The notes under the pieces were generated by a model, which was not told where the DNA came from, did no database searches, and saw only the letters and a list, made by a program, of their open reading frames with translations. The position numbers and the translations under genes are program-made. Positions 47,624 through 58,093 of a stretch of DNA of 64,000 nt are shown here, piece after piece. Source of the DNA: Pichia kudriavzevii (Eukaryota > Ascomycota > Pichiomycetes > Pichiales > Pichiaceae). Positions within the stretch are counted from its first letter, which is position 1. Each line of letters begins with the position of its first letter. Location of the stretch: positions 62,001-126,000 of the forward strand of contig NC_042509.1 of assembly GCF_003054445.1 (NCBI RefSeq), written 5' to 3'.

Positions 47624-47876
47624 ATAGAGCCTATGGTATAATGAAATTTGTGTTCAATTTTAGCCAAAACAAGGTAAAAGAAGAAAGAAAACTTGAGAGA
47701 AAAAAAAAGCCATTTGCGGATCTCACTATTTTAGGTAACGCACTGATAAGATAAAGTTGGGTAGAGATAAGGTAATGTACACACAAAAGAGATACATGCG
47801 CCAGTAACATGAGCAAACATAGACCCTACAAGTCAATGTAGGACGGTGTTTAGTAGGGTGCCTTCACAATTTAACT

Positions 47877-48806
47877 CTACAGCTCGACTTTGGAAATATC
47901 TATATTTACAAATGCTGGCCCCCAGCATACAAGGAGTCCCTTTGGTCGTCCATGTAAACAAGTTTTGAGTACTCTGTGGTATGACTTGTCCGGGAAGAGC
48001 ATCGTTGTCACTCTTTGCAATTGATAGAGATTGGAGTTTTTAGGTAGAAACAAGGCAACATTGTCTGTATATTGGAGCAAGACACTGAGCAGTTTAGGAA
48101 GTGTGAAGGGAAGTAGGTGGTTTAGGTCGTAGATTTTTTCGTTGATGTATTCGGGCCCACCCCAGGGCGGCGATCCAAAGATACAATCGAATTTCATATG
48201 GTGTAGAATCTCCAGACTTTCTAGGCTCTCCCTCTTGGTCGAGTACCCTTCTGTACTCTCTGCCTGTTCATCCACAAAATCTTCGGGGAGACTGGGGTCA
48301 CTGTACACCCAGTTCAACGGCAAAAGTTTAAGTCTACTTGAGAGCTGTTCCTTGGGGAAATAGATTCTGGCGTTTTTTTCTGTGCATTCCAAATGTGTGT
48401 GGTTGATGTCCACCCCGAAAACGACATCGAAGCACTCAAGAAACTGATTCACGTTCCCTCCACCGCCAGCAAATGCATCCATAACATATAGCGGGTCTTT
48501 TTTATCCCGAAAGGCAAGTTCAATTAACTTTGCTGTATATTTGGAGATGATCTCAGGAGTAACGCTGAACCATAGCTCCTTTGTTAGAATCACCCCTTCG
48601 TCGTATTTGGAAAACAAATCGTGTCGCTGGTTCCAGTACTTCTTCATTATCCCTGTAAACTGGTGTTCCTCGTTGAAGATTTCATTCATGTCGTTATTGT
48701 CGTAGTGATTGTCAAAGGAATTGGGCACCTGCAGTTTAGTGTCGCCATTGGTGTTTTCAACAACAGCGTCCACGCCAGCCACTGCATTCTCCTTACAAAT
48801 ACTCAT
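47877..48806 (-). CDS. TGS1: TGS1, trimethylguanosine synthase
   Basis: The 309-residue product (S. cerevisiae Tgs1, 315) shows the AdoMet-binding motif VMDAFAGGGGN (about 107-117) with VFGVDIN, and the catalytic GSPPWGGPEY motif (about 212-221). Tgs1 converts m7G caps of snRNAs, snoRNAs and telomerase RNA to the trimethyl form in the nucleolus. The family N-terminal block FTGIMKKYWNQRHDLFSKYD is present. Divergent from RRN7. Confidence 0.95.
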   Translation of the reverse strand: MSICKENAVAGVDAVVENTNGDTKLQVPNSFDNHYDNNDMNEIFNEEHQFTGIMKKYWNQRHDLFSKYDEGVILTKELWFSVTPEIISKYTAKLIELAFRDKKDPLYVMDAFAGGGGNVNQFLECFDVVFGVDINHTHLECTEKNARIYFPKEQLSSRLKLLPLNWVYSDPSLPEDFVDEQAESTEGYSTKRESLESLEILHHMKFDCIFGSPPWGGPEYINEKIYDLNHLLPFTLPKLLSVLLQYTDNVALFLPKNSNLYQLQRVTTMLFPDKSYHRVLKTCLHGRPKGLLVCWGPAFVNIDISKVEL

Positions 48807-49144
48807 GACTTCCCTTTCGAGCCAGCTTAGCCTGTATTTTCCTCATGTTAAACATGCTCAATCATCCCAACGATACGGAAACATGAATATGGAGTGAGTC
48901 TCTTGTCAAATATTGAGGATGATTTTCGTTTTTGGAGAAATTTGTGTGGATTTTTTCTCCTTTTCCATATTTCTTTTTTTGTTTTTTTTGTTTTTTTTTT
49001 TTCTTTCGTTCTGCACATAATAAATTTCTGCTATTAAATACAATGTACTGATAGTTGTAAAAGGATATAGACGAACTAGAAACTGGAATTGTTAGCATCG
49101 ATCTATTTTCTATCATTTAGTTATAGCATAGAAGTGATAAACTA
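48807..49144. other. Divergent TGS1/RRN7 promoter
   Basis: About 340 bp with T tracts (48970-49003). No gene seen. Confidence 0.55.
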
Positions 49145-50491
49145 ATGGCAAGGTACCAGCGAGGCCAGGTGTGTGGTGTTGATAATTGCCCCTCTCGGTT
49201 GTGGAAAAGAATTGATGGTCGTAATGTTTGTCAATATGGACATATCAATGAGTTTGATATCGAGCTCGACGATGAGGACCAGGCTCTTGAAGCGCTTGGA
49301 AATGGGGCTGGTGGTGATTTCAGTCGGAGGTTGAGAAACGTTGCTGGTTTAACGGTTTCACAGGCAGCAAGGGACAAAGTTACAAGATTAGGAGATGATC
49401 GAACCATCCGAAGGAAATACGGTGAAGATTTCCGTAAGTTACAAAGTCGATGTTTCCAGATCATTCTTGCCAAGAATACCAGGTATATCATTGAGCAGCT
49501 GAAGCTAGAGGACGATATACGGGATGAATACGTTGCCGTAGTCAAAATGCTCTGGGCCAAACTTCTAGGAGAATCAGTTGCTAGAAAATTAGAGACAGTT
49601 ACCAAGCACCATGATATTGCACACCTCAACATTTTGAATTATTTAGCCATACTTCAAATGGAACTTCCTGTTTACTTGAGAGACTTTATTGCCTTGACTT
49701 ATGGGAAGAAGTACTCATTAGAACGAACAGAATACGCCCTACCAAGGGAATTGAGATTACAGATTCCATACTCACAGAGTTCTACATTCCACGGAACCCT
49801 AATAGCCAACTATATTGACACTTTGACAAGGAAGTTCCCGCTACAACACATCAGAGACCATGCTTCACATGTGAATATCAACTACTACCCACTCATTGTG
49901 AGGACTTTATCCGAACTGTCTCTACCTCTTGAGATATCACAGTGCATCAGAAACTGCATTGAGAAACACAAGATTGATTTAACAATGGCCATTATCCCCA
50001 AGGAGAAAACACACCCGGAATTGAAAGTCATGGCTCTCATTGTTATCTTCACCCGTCTTTACCTCTCCAAGTACCCAGATAGACTTGCTACTTGGAAAAG
50101 AGAATATACCCCGTCCATGAAAGCCCGTGTGCTTTTTCAAACGTCGTTTCACGAGCTATGCAATTGGAGCAGACAAGAAGTATACACTTTCCTCACTGAA
50201 TACGAAGCGCACCATCTCCCGAGTATTAGGAGCACCAACATTGCTTCCTCCCACAGCTACAAGGACAGAAACGAGTCTCGAATGGCTCATTCCCTGATGG
50301 AGCTCTTCCCAAAACGCCCACCCCCACCTGATAGTACACATACACATCCACCAACAGTCACGGATACCGGTAGGGACTGGAATATCGACGATGCACTTGG
50401 CCAACACATTGTAGCTCACTACCAATGTTCATCTTTCCAAATGGAACGGACCGTTAGAAGAGCGTGGTACCAGATAAAAAGGAAATCATGA
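49145..50491 (+). CDS. RRN7: RRN7, RNA polymerase I core factor subunit (TAF1B/TFIIB-like)
   Basis: The 448-residue product starts with a zinc ribbon (C10, C15, C29, H33; GVDNCPSRLWKRIDGRNVC), the Rrn7 hallmark, then a linker with RLRNVAGLTVSQAARDKV and cyclin-like helices (KLQSRCFQIILAKNTRYII; DIAHLNILNYLAILQMELP). Rrn7 with Rrn6 and Rrn11 forms the core factor at the rDNA promoter and is the Pol I analogue of TFIIB. Shorter than S. cerevisiae Rrn7 (514). Confidence 0.92.
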   Translation: MARYQRGQVCGVDNCPSRLWKRIDGRNVCQYGHINEFDIELDDEDQALEALGNGAGGDFSRRLRNVAGLTVSQAARDKVTRLGDDRTIRRKYGEDFRKLQSRCFQIILAKNTRYIIEQLKLEDDIRDEYVAVVKMLWAKLLGESVARKLETVTKHHDIAHLNILNYLAILQMELPVYLRDFIALTYGKKYSLERTEYALPRELRLQIPYSQSSTFHGTLIANYIDTLTRKFPLQHIRDHASHVNINYYPLIVRTLSELSLPLEISQCIRNCIEKHKIDLTMAIIPKEKTHPELKVMALIVIFTRLYLSKYPDRLATWKREYTPSMKARVLFQTSFHELCNWSRQEVYTFLTEYEAHHLPSIRSTNIASSHSYKDRNESRMAHSLMELFPKRPPPPDSTHTHPPTVTDTGRDWNIDDALGQHIVAHYQCSSFQMERTVRRAWYQIKRKS

Positions 50492-50665
50492 GAAAACAAT
50501 AAAGCGCCACTTGCCGCTTTGGGAAACCCATTGTTGTATCGTTATCCACTCTCAATTCTTGACATGTGGAATATTATTGTTATTGTTTATAGAGCACGAC
50601 TCCACATGGGAGGTCCAAGGAGACGACGTAGCCCCATGTGGTTGTATTAGTAATCACCCCTGAGG

Positions 50666-50672
50666 TATATAA
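50666..50672 (+). promoter_or_regulatory. TATA box of aldo-keto reductase C
   Basis: TATATAA about 100 bp before the ATG at 50768, in a typical position for an inducible yeast gene. Confidence 0.5.
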
Positions 50673-50767
50673 CGAGGGATATCGCCATAAACGACATAGT
50701 TGATTGTTCAACTGCCCTACCACTTTTCGTTTATTAGTGACTCTGCATTTCCTAGAAGACAAACAAG

Positions 50768-51718
50768 ATGACTGTTCCAGAAGTTTGTACAAAAAGTTAC
50801 ACGTTAAACACGGGCGCCTCTATCCCGGCGATTGGGTTGGGTACATGGAGGTCGACCGATGATGAATGCTACACTGCAGTAATGACAGCGTTACAAAATG
50901 GCTACACTCATATAGATACTGCGAGAGTATATGGGAATGAGGAGGCTGTTGGACGTGCCATCAACGACTTCTTGAAGGAGTCAAAGACACCAAGGGAGAG
51001 GCTTTTCATTACCACCAAGCTGTGGTGTTCGGAATGTCAAAATCCCGAAAAGGCCCTGAGAAAATCGTTACAGAGACTAAACCTAGACTACGTTGATTTG
51101 TATCTTACTCATTGGCCTGTTGCCATTGATCCCAACTCAAGTGAGTTGATGCCAACTAACGAAAGCGGCCAACGCATGGTCTTACCCTTTGAGGAATGGT
51201 CGTATCTTGATACATATCGGGGGATGCAGAAACTCGTGACCTTGGGGTTAACCAAGGCCATAGGGATTTCCAATTATAATATACCGAAAATCAAGAGGCT
51301 ATTAGCTGATCCTGAAGTCGAAATAGTTCCAGCGTGTTTACAGGTTGAAATGCACCCATGTTTACCACAGAATGATTTGGTGGAATTCTGTAAATCAAAC
51401 AATATTGTTGTGCAATGCTATTCTCCATTAGGTTCAACCGGCGCCCCTGTTTTGCAAGATGAAACGCTGAAAAAGATTGCCGCTTCAAAAAATGTTCATC
51501 CTGCTACTGTTGCAATATCCTGGGCTGTTGCTAGAGACACGGTAGTTTTACCAAAATCCGTCAATCCAGAGAGAATCATTTCCAATTTAAAAGTCATTGA
51601 ATTATCTGACGATTGCGTCAAGGAGATATCAGAAATTGGAGAGAGAAATCCAAAAAGAGTTGTTAATCCCGAATGGACAGTCAAGAAGAATATCTTTGAG
51701 AACTTTGATTATTATTAG
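50768..51718 (+). CDS. Aldo-keto reductase C (GCY1/YPR1-like)
   Basis: A 316-residue aldo-keto reductase: IPAIGLGTWRS, YTHIDTARVYGNEEAVG (Asp and Tyr of the tetrad), FITTKLW (Lys), LYLTHWPV (His), and cofactor loop LPKSVNPERIISN. It is closest to the Gcy1/Ypr1/Gre3 group (about 312-327 residues), which reduce glyceraldehyde, 2-methylbutyraldehyde and other carbonyls with NADPH. It is clearly diverged from reductases A and B, so it is not part of their recent duplication. Confidence 0.92.
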   Translation: MTVPEVCTKSYTLNTGASIPAIGLGTWRSTDDECYTAVMTALQNGYTHIDTARVYGNEEAVGRAINDFLKESKTPRERLFITTKLWCSECQNPEKALRKSLQRLNLDYVDLYLTHWPVAIDPNSSELMPTNESGQRMVLPFEEWSYLDTYRGMQKLVTLGLTKAIGISNYNIPKIKRLLADPEVEIVPACLQVEMHPCLPQNDLVEFCKSNNIVVQCYSPLGSTGAPVLQDETLKKIAASKNVHPATVAISWAVARDTVVLPKSVNPERIISNLKVIELSDDCVKEISEIGERNPKRVVNPEWTVKKNIFENFDYY

Positions 51719-52137
51719 ACCTAATGCTTTTTTTTACTGTAATAGGTGTTTTTTTCTTTTCTTTTTGCGTTTCGTCTCTCTCGAAGATATAGAACCGTAT
51801 AGTATTTTTATTTTTAAAGAGCTTAATACAACTACTTTCTCTTTTGGAGGAATTGTTTTGTTACTTCACAAAAAACCGTTACATATTAATCCAGATTTGA
51901 TCAATTATATTTGTGGTTTTTAGAATAGAAGAGGTAAAAAAAAGTGAACATGGAAGGTGAATGTTATTTTCGAACAGAGTAGTTTGTTTTCCTGTCTCTC
52001 TCATTTTCGTTCAATGACATATAGTTACAACCGTCGAACCCAGCTGTTGGCATGACAGGAAAAAAAAAACTTCTACCTTTACGTTGATTACGTATCGCCC
52101 AAATACTATGAATCCTATTCATGTACTTTCCTCTAAA
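51719..52137. other. Convergent 3' region between reductase C and RIM20
   Basis: About 420 bp of AT-rich DNA with T and A tracts. No gene seen. Confidence 0.55.
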
Positions 52138-54054
52138 CTAAACACTGTTCCTTATTGATTTAACAAGGCCTATCCTTTTGCTCAGAAATAGGTCCAACTG
52201 TGAAGTTTTAGATTTGATGTTCTCAAGTAAGTTTTGATAAAACTCAACACCCTGCTTTGCATTCTTCAGGGTTTCCAAAAACCCTTCAAAAGAAGCCTTC
52301 AAAACATTGATTGTTTCAATACGTTTGGCAGATACTTTCAAACTTGTCTTTATGCGGCTAAACTGTACTGTTTGTTCATTCAACGTTTCAATCATGTTCA
52401 ACTGTTTTTGCTTTGAGTTATCAACAAATTCAATCTCCTTGGAATACGTCATAATTTCATTTTTCAGTAACGAATTCAAATCTTCACCTTTTTGGTATTT
52501 CTGAAAGGCATCGAACCTTTTAGCTTTGTGTTTCAACTGGGCGGTAAATTTATTACGCTCCTCAACTAATGATTTTATATCCTCAATGCATTTTCTTAAG
52601 GATTGCACGACATCCTTCAATTGGGGATTCATATCAATATACTCTGCATCGGGAATGTATTCCTTTAATATGGGCATTTTGTGAAAGATTGAAATAAAAG
52701 GTCGTATTTCATTAATTTGTATATTTATTAAGTTGTCTCCATTCTCGGCCTGCTTTATATAGTTCTCATAAATCTTGAAGGAATTGATAATAGGTCCAGC
52801 CTGCTGGTTATTTTCCAGAATCTCCAGTTTCCAATTTTCATAACCATGTTCCAAAGCCAATGTCTCCTCATATTGAGTTTGGTTTTTCAAGAGTATCCAG
52901 ATATTATCAAGCTTCAAACGACACTCATTCTTCAAGAAGGTTAGGGTATTCCATAGATTGTCAAGCTTTTCTATTCCCCCAAGCTCAATCAACTGATCTC
53001 GATACTGAAGTATTATTTCAGGCACAAATTTTCCGGTAATTTTTTCCAACTCATATTCGATATTTGATACATTCAAGTCTATATTCAACTCAACCAAAGG
53101 AGTCATAAGTTCATTTTGAATGAATTCATCAAATGTTTTCTCATAGACCAACAACTTCTCAACTATATTTTTAGGAATCAATTTCTGAAAAGGCGCCTCG
53201 ACCTCCAAATCAGGAGGTTCGATAGGCTTTGCAAGTATACATCTCTTCAACTCGCCTAACTTTCCAACATCTACATCTTCCATCTCATCAAACCTATTGA
53301 TAACTTTTAATTTAATATTTTCGAGATCCTGTGAGAGCTGGGCAAACTCCACGTCCTGAATATCGCCAATCGATGAGTAAAGATTTTGGCATTCTTGTAA
53401 GCAAGCCTTGGCTACACCCTTATCCTTACAATTGAGAGAATATTTCAAATAGGATAAACATCGAAAATAAACGTATTTCAAATAAACGTAAGACCAGATA
53501 CCCTCTGTCTCCCTTTGATCATAAAAATCGGCAACTTGGATGGTTATTTTGGTAATCAGGGAATCTTTAAAGGAGTTTGATAACGCAGTTTGATAATAGA
53601 TTTCCTGTGCCTGACCTAACAGTATATTCATGAATTGATCATTTAAGGACGCCGAGTATTGGAAATAAATAGCCGATCGTTTTAAGTTCGAAGATATCAG
53701 AGATGTAGCTAGTATACTGTAATAAGCAGAGAGATTGTAGTTTATATTCTGTAGCTCCTTGTTGAAGTCCACCAGTTGATTTTCCCATTCAAACATCAAA
53801 TTAGGGAAATGAGTCTTCACATAGGGTAACAACGTCTGGTATTTTTTCAATTTTGTGATCAACTCGAACGTTATAGTTGAAGGGTTAGATAAAGTCTCGA
53901 CACGTAAATCATTCAATTGTTTCAGGTTAAAAGCGAAATCCTTGGGATTTTGATGCAATTCAACCGAAATAAGGGGCGACAAGACATTGACAAAGTCAAA
54001 ATAGGAAGTGCTCAGTGGCTTTATAAACAAGAACCCCGACTCAGATAGCTCCAT
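52138..54054 (-). CDS. RIM20: RIM20-type BRO1-domain protein
   Basis: The 638-residue product has a BRO1 domain (about 10-370: VELHQNPKDFAFNLKQLNDLR, SVYLKYVYFRCLSYLKYS-like helices) and a coiled V-shaped domain (about 380-630). S. cerevisiae Rim20 (661 residues) has this length, whereas Bro1 is longer (844) with a Pro-rich tail, absent here. Rim20 binds Snf7 and brings Rim101 to the Rim13 protease in alkaline pH signalling. The open frame extends upstream another 62 codons through several non-conserved residues; the ATG at 54054 (MELSESGFLFIKPLSTSY) fits the domain start. Confidence 0.82.
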   Translation of the reverse strand: MELSESGFLFIKPLSTSYFDFVNVLSPLISVELHQNPKDFAFNLKQLNDLRVETLSNPSTITFELITKLKKYQTLLPYVKTHFPNLMFEWENQLVDFNKELQNINYNLSAYYSILATSLISSNLKRSAIYFQYSASLNDQFMNILLGQAQEIYYQTALSNSFKDSLITKITIQVADFYDQRETEGIWSYVYLKYVYFRCLSYLKYSLNCKDKGVAKACLQECQNLYSSIGDIQDVEFAQLSQDLENIKLKVINRFDEMEDVDVGKLGELKRCILAKPIEPPDLEVEAPFQKLIPKNIVEKLLVYEKTFDEFIQNELMTPLVELNIDLNVSNIEYELEKITGKFVPEIILQYRDQLIELGGIEKLDNLWNTLTFLKNECRLKLDNIWILLKNQTQYEETLALEHGYENWKLEILENNQQAGPIINSFKIYENYIKQAENGDNLINIQINEIRPFISIFHKMPILKEYIPDAEYIDMNPQLKDVVQSLRKCIEDIKSLVEERNKFTAQLKHKAKRFDAFQKYQKGEDLNSLLKNEIMTYSKEIEFVDNSKQKQLNMIETLNEQTVQFSRIKTSLKVSAKRIETINVLKASFEGFLETLKNAKQGVEFYQNLLENIKSKTSQLDLFLSKRIGLVKSIRNSV

Positions 54055-54261
54055 CGTGCATGTAACTGAACTAAGTTTGAGTACTTTCTGAAGCAGGACA
54101 CCGTTAATCGAGACGTACAGAAAAAGGTAAACAAAGAAGAGTAGAAGCTTTTTTTTAATTTTTTTTTGTCTTTCCATCTCCTTTCTTGGTTCAAAAGGAG
54201 GAGGATAAGTCAAAAGGCAGATAAACCAGCAACATACCAAGATGAATTACCACATAAAGCC

Positions 54262-55248
54262 TCAATCCCAAACATCACTATCGTCGTCCTCTTGCGAGTT
54301 TATGACTTCCATGCCATCGTCTCCCAATTGTAATTCTGCATCATCTGTATCAATATCCAAGAGATTGCCATTGCCGTCCACCAAGAAGAACCCTGATTTG
54401 GAGGAATGGCTGGGTGTTATAGGAGCAGGGTCAATATAGAGGTAATGAGGGACACATTTCATGTGGCCTTTGTTAAGTGCTACTACTGATTCTGTGAAGT
54501 CTGTTAGTTTTGACTGCAGCCCAAACTCATTGTCCTGCACCCAATCTCTGTATATGATGAGTCTGTTTGTGTAGTACAAGTTCAAATCCGATTTTAAAGA
54601 TATGATGGGTACAAGGATTTGTTGGATCGCCGACTTCACTGTGGGGGTCTCCTTGTCATTGTTATCACTATCTACGGACTCACTCTGCACGTGTACACGC
54701 TGGTTGAAGAGTTTCATCCCCCCAATCGTGAAGACGAACTTGTTAGATGCGATTTTCTGTAATTTGTGGAATAAGAGCCTCGTTGATTTGTAGTACCTTG
54801 TAACAACGTCATTGCCAAGGTCTTTGATGTTGTCCAATGCATCACTGTACAGTTCTGCCATGGAGTCAATGACAACAAACATGTATTGCCCCCACCAGTG
54901 ATCATCGTCGACCAGGATAACCAAGTCGGCCAAGGTTAAGAGCGTCACCTCCTTTATCCTGGAGGAGTATTCTTCCTTGAATCGCCTATTCTTGGCGAGC
55001 TTGAACCAAGGCGGCGTTGTGGACGTACGAATATACAGTACTACCGCCCTGCTGTTGTTCTCGAGGGCGGTCAACATGACGTTGAAGACGAGCTCATGGA
55101 TGCCGAGTCCTAGGTATCCAATGGCGCCCGAGATGTCGTGGATGCCAACTGTGAAGCCATTTGAGCCGTGCAAGAGTCGGTCGAGCTTGGCGATTCCCGA
55201 GGGAAGTTTCGGGAGATCTAATAGCTGTTGCAGCGGGAGTACGGTCAT
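54262..55248 (-). CDS. RAD55: RAD55-like RecA-fold protein without a canonical Walker A
   Basis: The 328-residue product resembles Rad51 paralogues, best Rad55: N-terminal LPLQQLLDLPKLPSGIAKLD (compare IPLSQLIVESPKPLSSGITGLD of S. cerevisiae Rad55), Walker B-type YMFVVIDSMAEL (about 118-130), C-terminal NRLIIYRDWVQ (compare DRIGLFRDWN) and a Ser/Asp-rich acidic end. Where GPPGIGKT is expected it has GAIGYLGLGIHE, lacking the Lys-Ser/Thr pair, so ATP binding is doubtful. Rad55-Rad57 helps load Rad51 in recombination. Alternatives are other RecA-fold paralogues such as Psy3. Length is below S. cerevisiae Rad55 (406). Confidence 0.6.
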   Translation of the reverse strand: MTVLPLQQLLDLPKLPSGIAKLDRLLHGSNGFTVGIHDISGAIGYLGLGIHELVFNVMLTALENNSRAVVLYIRTSTTPPWFKLAKNRRFKEEYSSRIKEVTLLTLADLVILVDDDHWWGQYMFVVIDSMAELYSDALDNIKDLGNDVVTRYYKSTRLLFHKLQKIASNKFVFTIGGMKLFNQRVHVQSESVDSDNNDKETPTVKSAIQQILVPIISLKSDLNLYYTNRLIIYRDWVQDNEFGLQSKLTDFTESVVALNKGHMKCVPHYLYIDPAPITPSHSSKSGFFLVDGNGNLLDIDTDDAELQLGDDGMEVINSQEDDDSDVWD

Positions 55249-55769
55249 CTACGTGTTAGCTGTCCGTCAGTGGGGTTGTGGAGGCTGTTGAAGGTGATGA
55301 AGCCTGTGGACGGGGAGGGGAAATGTTTATGAGGATGAGACTGGTGAAAATATCAACCAAGGCGAGGTGCATCTCTTAGTTGGAGGATTACAGTTTGCAG
55401 AAACATGAGTGAAACTTTTCATCAAGGATTCGATAAGAAATAGTCTTGAGATATTCTAGAATGATCAACAGGTAATAACGATTAGCTATAAATGATCTAC
55501 AAGGAGTTATTGAATAGTTATAGATTATTAGTATTATTAGAATTAGGATTAGTATTATCATCATCAATATTAGAATTAGTGTTGGTATTAGTATTAAGGA
55601 ATAACATGAGTATCATATTTCAACGAGAGAATCTTTTGAAATGAGAAACGAGAGATAAATTATGCAATGGAGGTGTATCAATTTGAATTGAATACAAGAT
55701 CGACCATCAATATAATAAAGTTTTCTTTTTTTTTCTTTGACCTTTGTTTAAAGGTTGAGTCAATTGGAA
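55249..55769. other. Upstream of the RAD55-like gene; imperfect ATTAGT repeats
   Basis: About 520 bp. From 55523 to 55600 there are many imperfect ATTAGTATT/AGAATTAG units. No gene seen. Confidence 0.6.
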
Positions 55770-56540
55770 TTATTCTTCGTCTTCTTCAACCTTTAACAAA
55801 GCCCAAAGATACCAGATACAAACTGCAATAATGGAACCAATGATTGGACCGATCCAGTAAATCCAAAAGTATACAGGGAAGGATCTCAATGCAATTGCAG
55901 CACCTAAAGATCTTGCAGGATTAAGACCAGCACCGGTGAAATTGATTGTGAATAAATGACCAAGAAATAAGGAGATACCAATAACAACAGCTGCAAAATC
56001 ATTTAAAGCTGATTTTTCCACTGCAGCCATTAAAACGGTAATACACAACAAGGCAGTACCAAAAGCTTCAAGCATCAAACCTTGACCTTTGTTAGTACCG
56101 TTACCCATAGCATTGGCAAAAGTAACAGGGCCTGGGAACATACCCTTTGCTGCACCACCTGCAGCCATACCAGCAATAATTTGACTGACCATCATACACA
56201 AACCCTTTATTGGGTCAACTGCTCTAGCTAGAATAAGGGTCAATGTGACGGCTGGGTTTAAATTACCACCAGAGATCTTTGCCGTTAAGGCAATACCAAT
56301 CATGACACCAAACCCAAATCCAAAGGCAATCATAATTGTCTTTGCGGCATTAGAGTCGTTAACGACACCTGCAATGTTTGCAGCAGATGCAATAGCATAT
56401 GCAGTCCAGAGAAAGACAAAGGTACCAATGAATTCACCAGAGACAACGTACAAGAGGTTCCTTAGGGAGCCTTGTAATTTGAAAAGGGAAGCTGGAGTTT
56501 CCTTGTGGGAGGAGTAGCCTAGTTCTTGATCAGCGTCCAT
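55770..56540 (-). CDS. AQY1: Aquaporin (AQY1/AQY2-like MIP family)
   Basis: The 256-residue product has six expected membrane spans and both NPA motifs: [10 protein letters not shown] (about 93) and AGLNPARS (about 207). The first half includes [15 protein letters not shown]. The residue after the second NPA is R (selectivity-filter arginine), and the position preceding GLNPAR has the small residues of water channels, fitting an orthodox aquaporin rather than a glycerol channel. Short charged termini ([20 protein letters not shown]). A TTATATA sequence about 195 bp upstream may be its TATA box. Confidence 0.93.
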   Translation of the reverse strand: MDADQELGYSSHKETPASLFKLQGSLRNLLYVVSGEFIGTFVFLWTAYAIASAANIAGVVNDSNAAKTIMIAFGFGFGVMIGIALTAKISGGNLNPAVTLTLILARAVDPIKGLCMMVSQIIAGMAAGGAAKGMFPGPVTFANAMGNGTNKGQGLMLEAFGTALLCITVLMAAVEKSALNDFAAVVIGISLFLGHLFTINFTGAGLNPARSLGAAIALRSFPVYFWIYWIGPIIGSIIAVCIWYLWALLKVEEDEE

Positions 56541-58093
56541 TTTTTAAAAGTATCAATGTTGTATGTCTTGAAATGACGAAAAGAATTGTAGGTTGTTAAA
56601 GAAACTATAACTATTTTGGAGTAATCAAAAAAAAAGAAAACACGAGTTGAATACTACAACCCAAACAGAATTAACAAACAAGGACTTGTTGTTGAAGACA
56701 CCATCCATGGAGAAATGGGGGTATATGCCTCCCTTATATACTACTCTGTTCAATGGGAGGGGAGTTTCTTGAAGTTTCCCCTTTTTCGGACTCCCCTTCC
56801 CTCTTTGGTATATTGCCATATACTCGTCCACACTATTCCACCCAATAACCTAATAGTATATTACCATATTCTATAATAACACAATACTGTACAATCCTGT
56901 TTATTACACTACACTATACAAGATTCCATATAATCCAAGTGTCACCCTGCAAGATTCCGTTTCCATTGCAGGAAAATCACTGCAGATCTATCTCTGTAAA
57001 CAATAGAGAAGATCATTTTCGTGTCTTTCTCGCTGCATCGAAGGCGAAAAAGGGAATTTATCTATCTTACCATGTTGCCCCATTGGGGGGGGGGGCAACA
57101 ATGTCCTAATGGGGTAACCTGCTCTTTGCAGACGTGTTTACCTTTTGCCGCTTGCGGACGGCGAAGGACCAGTAGACGCAGTCTAGTCTTGTCTAGAGCT
57201 CCATATGTGGTTTATGGTTTAACAGTCTAGTGGAGTTTATACATCAGTGGATGATCTATAGACTAGTGTGGTTTATAAACTAATGTCCACTGAACAGTGA
57301 CAGTGTGTGACGAAGAATGTGTGGAGTAGAGTGCAGTATTCCTCTTAGCAGTGGCATTGCATAAATGGAAAGACGCTACACTTATATGAGGATCTTCATC
57401 GTTTTCTAGTAGTTGAGAAGCCCTAAACTAATTCGCAAGACCCTTTATAAAAATAACACACACAAGGTACGAGGGAAGATAGGAAAATTGGTGTTTTCCA
57501 TACATGGATACGATACATGCACCATTTTTTTTTTTTTTTTTCTCTGTATCAATTTTCGTGCAGGAAACAACACATGCATGGTAGAACTCAAGCCCTTCTC
57601 TGAATTTTTTTTTTTTTTTTTTCGTTTACTTTCTTTCCCAGTGGGTTTTTCTGGCAACTTGAATCTGCAATTTGCGATTTTTGGGGGATTTTTCCGAAAT
57701 CGCGAAAAATAGAAGAAAGACAAAAAGGGAGAAGATTTGAAGAAATAGCCGCACGACTTCCAGTACAGTCTAGAATTGTTTTTTTTTTTTTTTTGCTGTG
57801 TATTCTTTTGTTTGGTATTCTTTTGTTTGGTAATTTTTTGTTCGGACTTTCTTGATTTCCATCTCAGTATACCCAATTCAAAATACGTAATTCCATGATT
57901 GCCATTTTCAATTTATTCCTCTGTGAGACGGTCGTAGGTTCGAGTCTGGGAACACAAACATTGTATTGTACATTTACACTACTTACACACGTATTAATTT
58001 GAAATCGTTATCCCATATAACTGCTAATAACAATTTTTATATAACGCCATATAGATAAATTCCGGAATACTATTTAAATCACGTTGGAATTGT
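56541..58093. other. 1.55 kb gene-free region upstream of the aquaporin
   Basis: Contains the aquaporin promoter, a GC-flanked G11 hairpin (57074-57099), GTGGTTTAT/CTAGAC-type short repeats (57180-57290), three long T tracts (57525-57541, 57606-57622, 57780-57794) and a B-box-like site (57937-57947). Open frames here derive from the T tracts. No gene supported. Confidence 0.5.

Noticed and set aside
57445-57876. 143-codon Lys-rich minus-strand frame
   Set aside because: Derives from three poly-T tracts; composition is an artefact.
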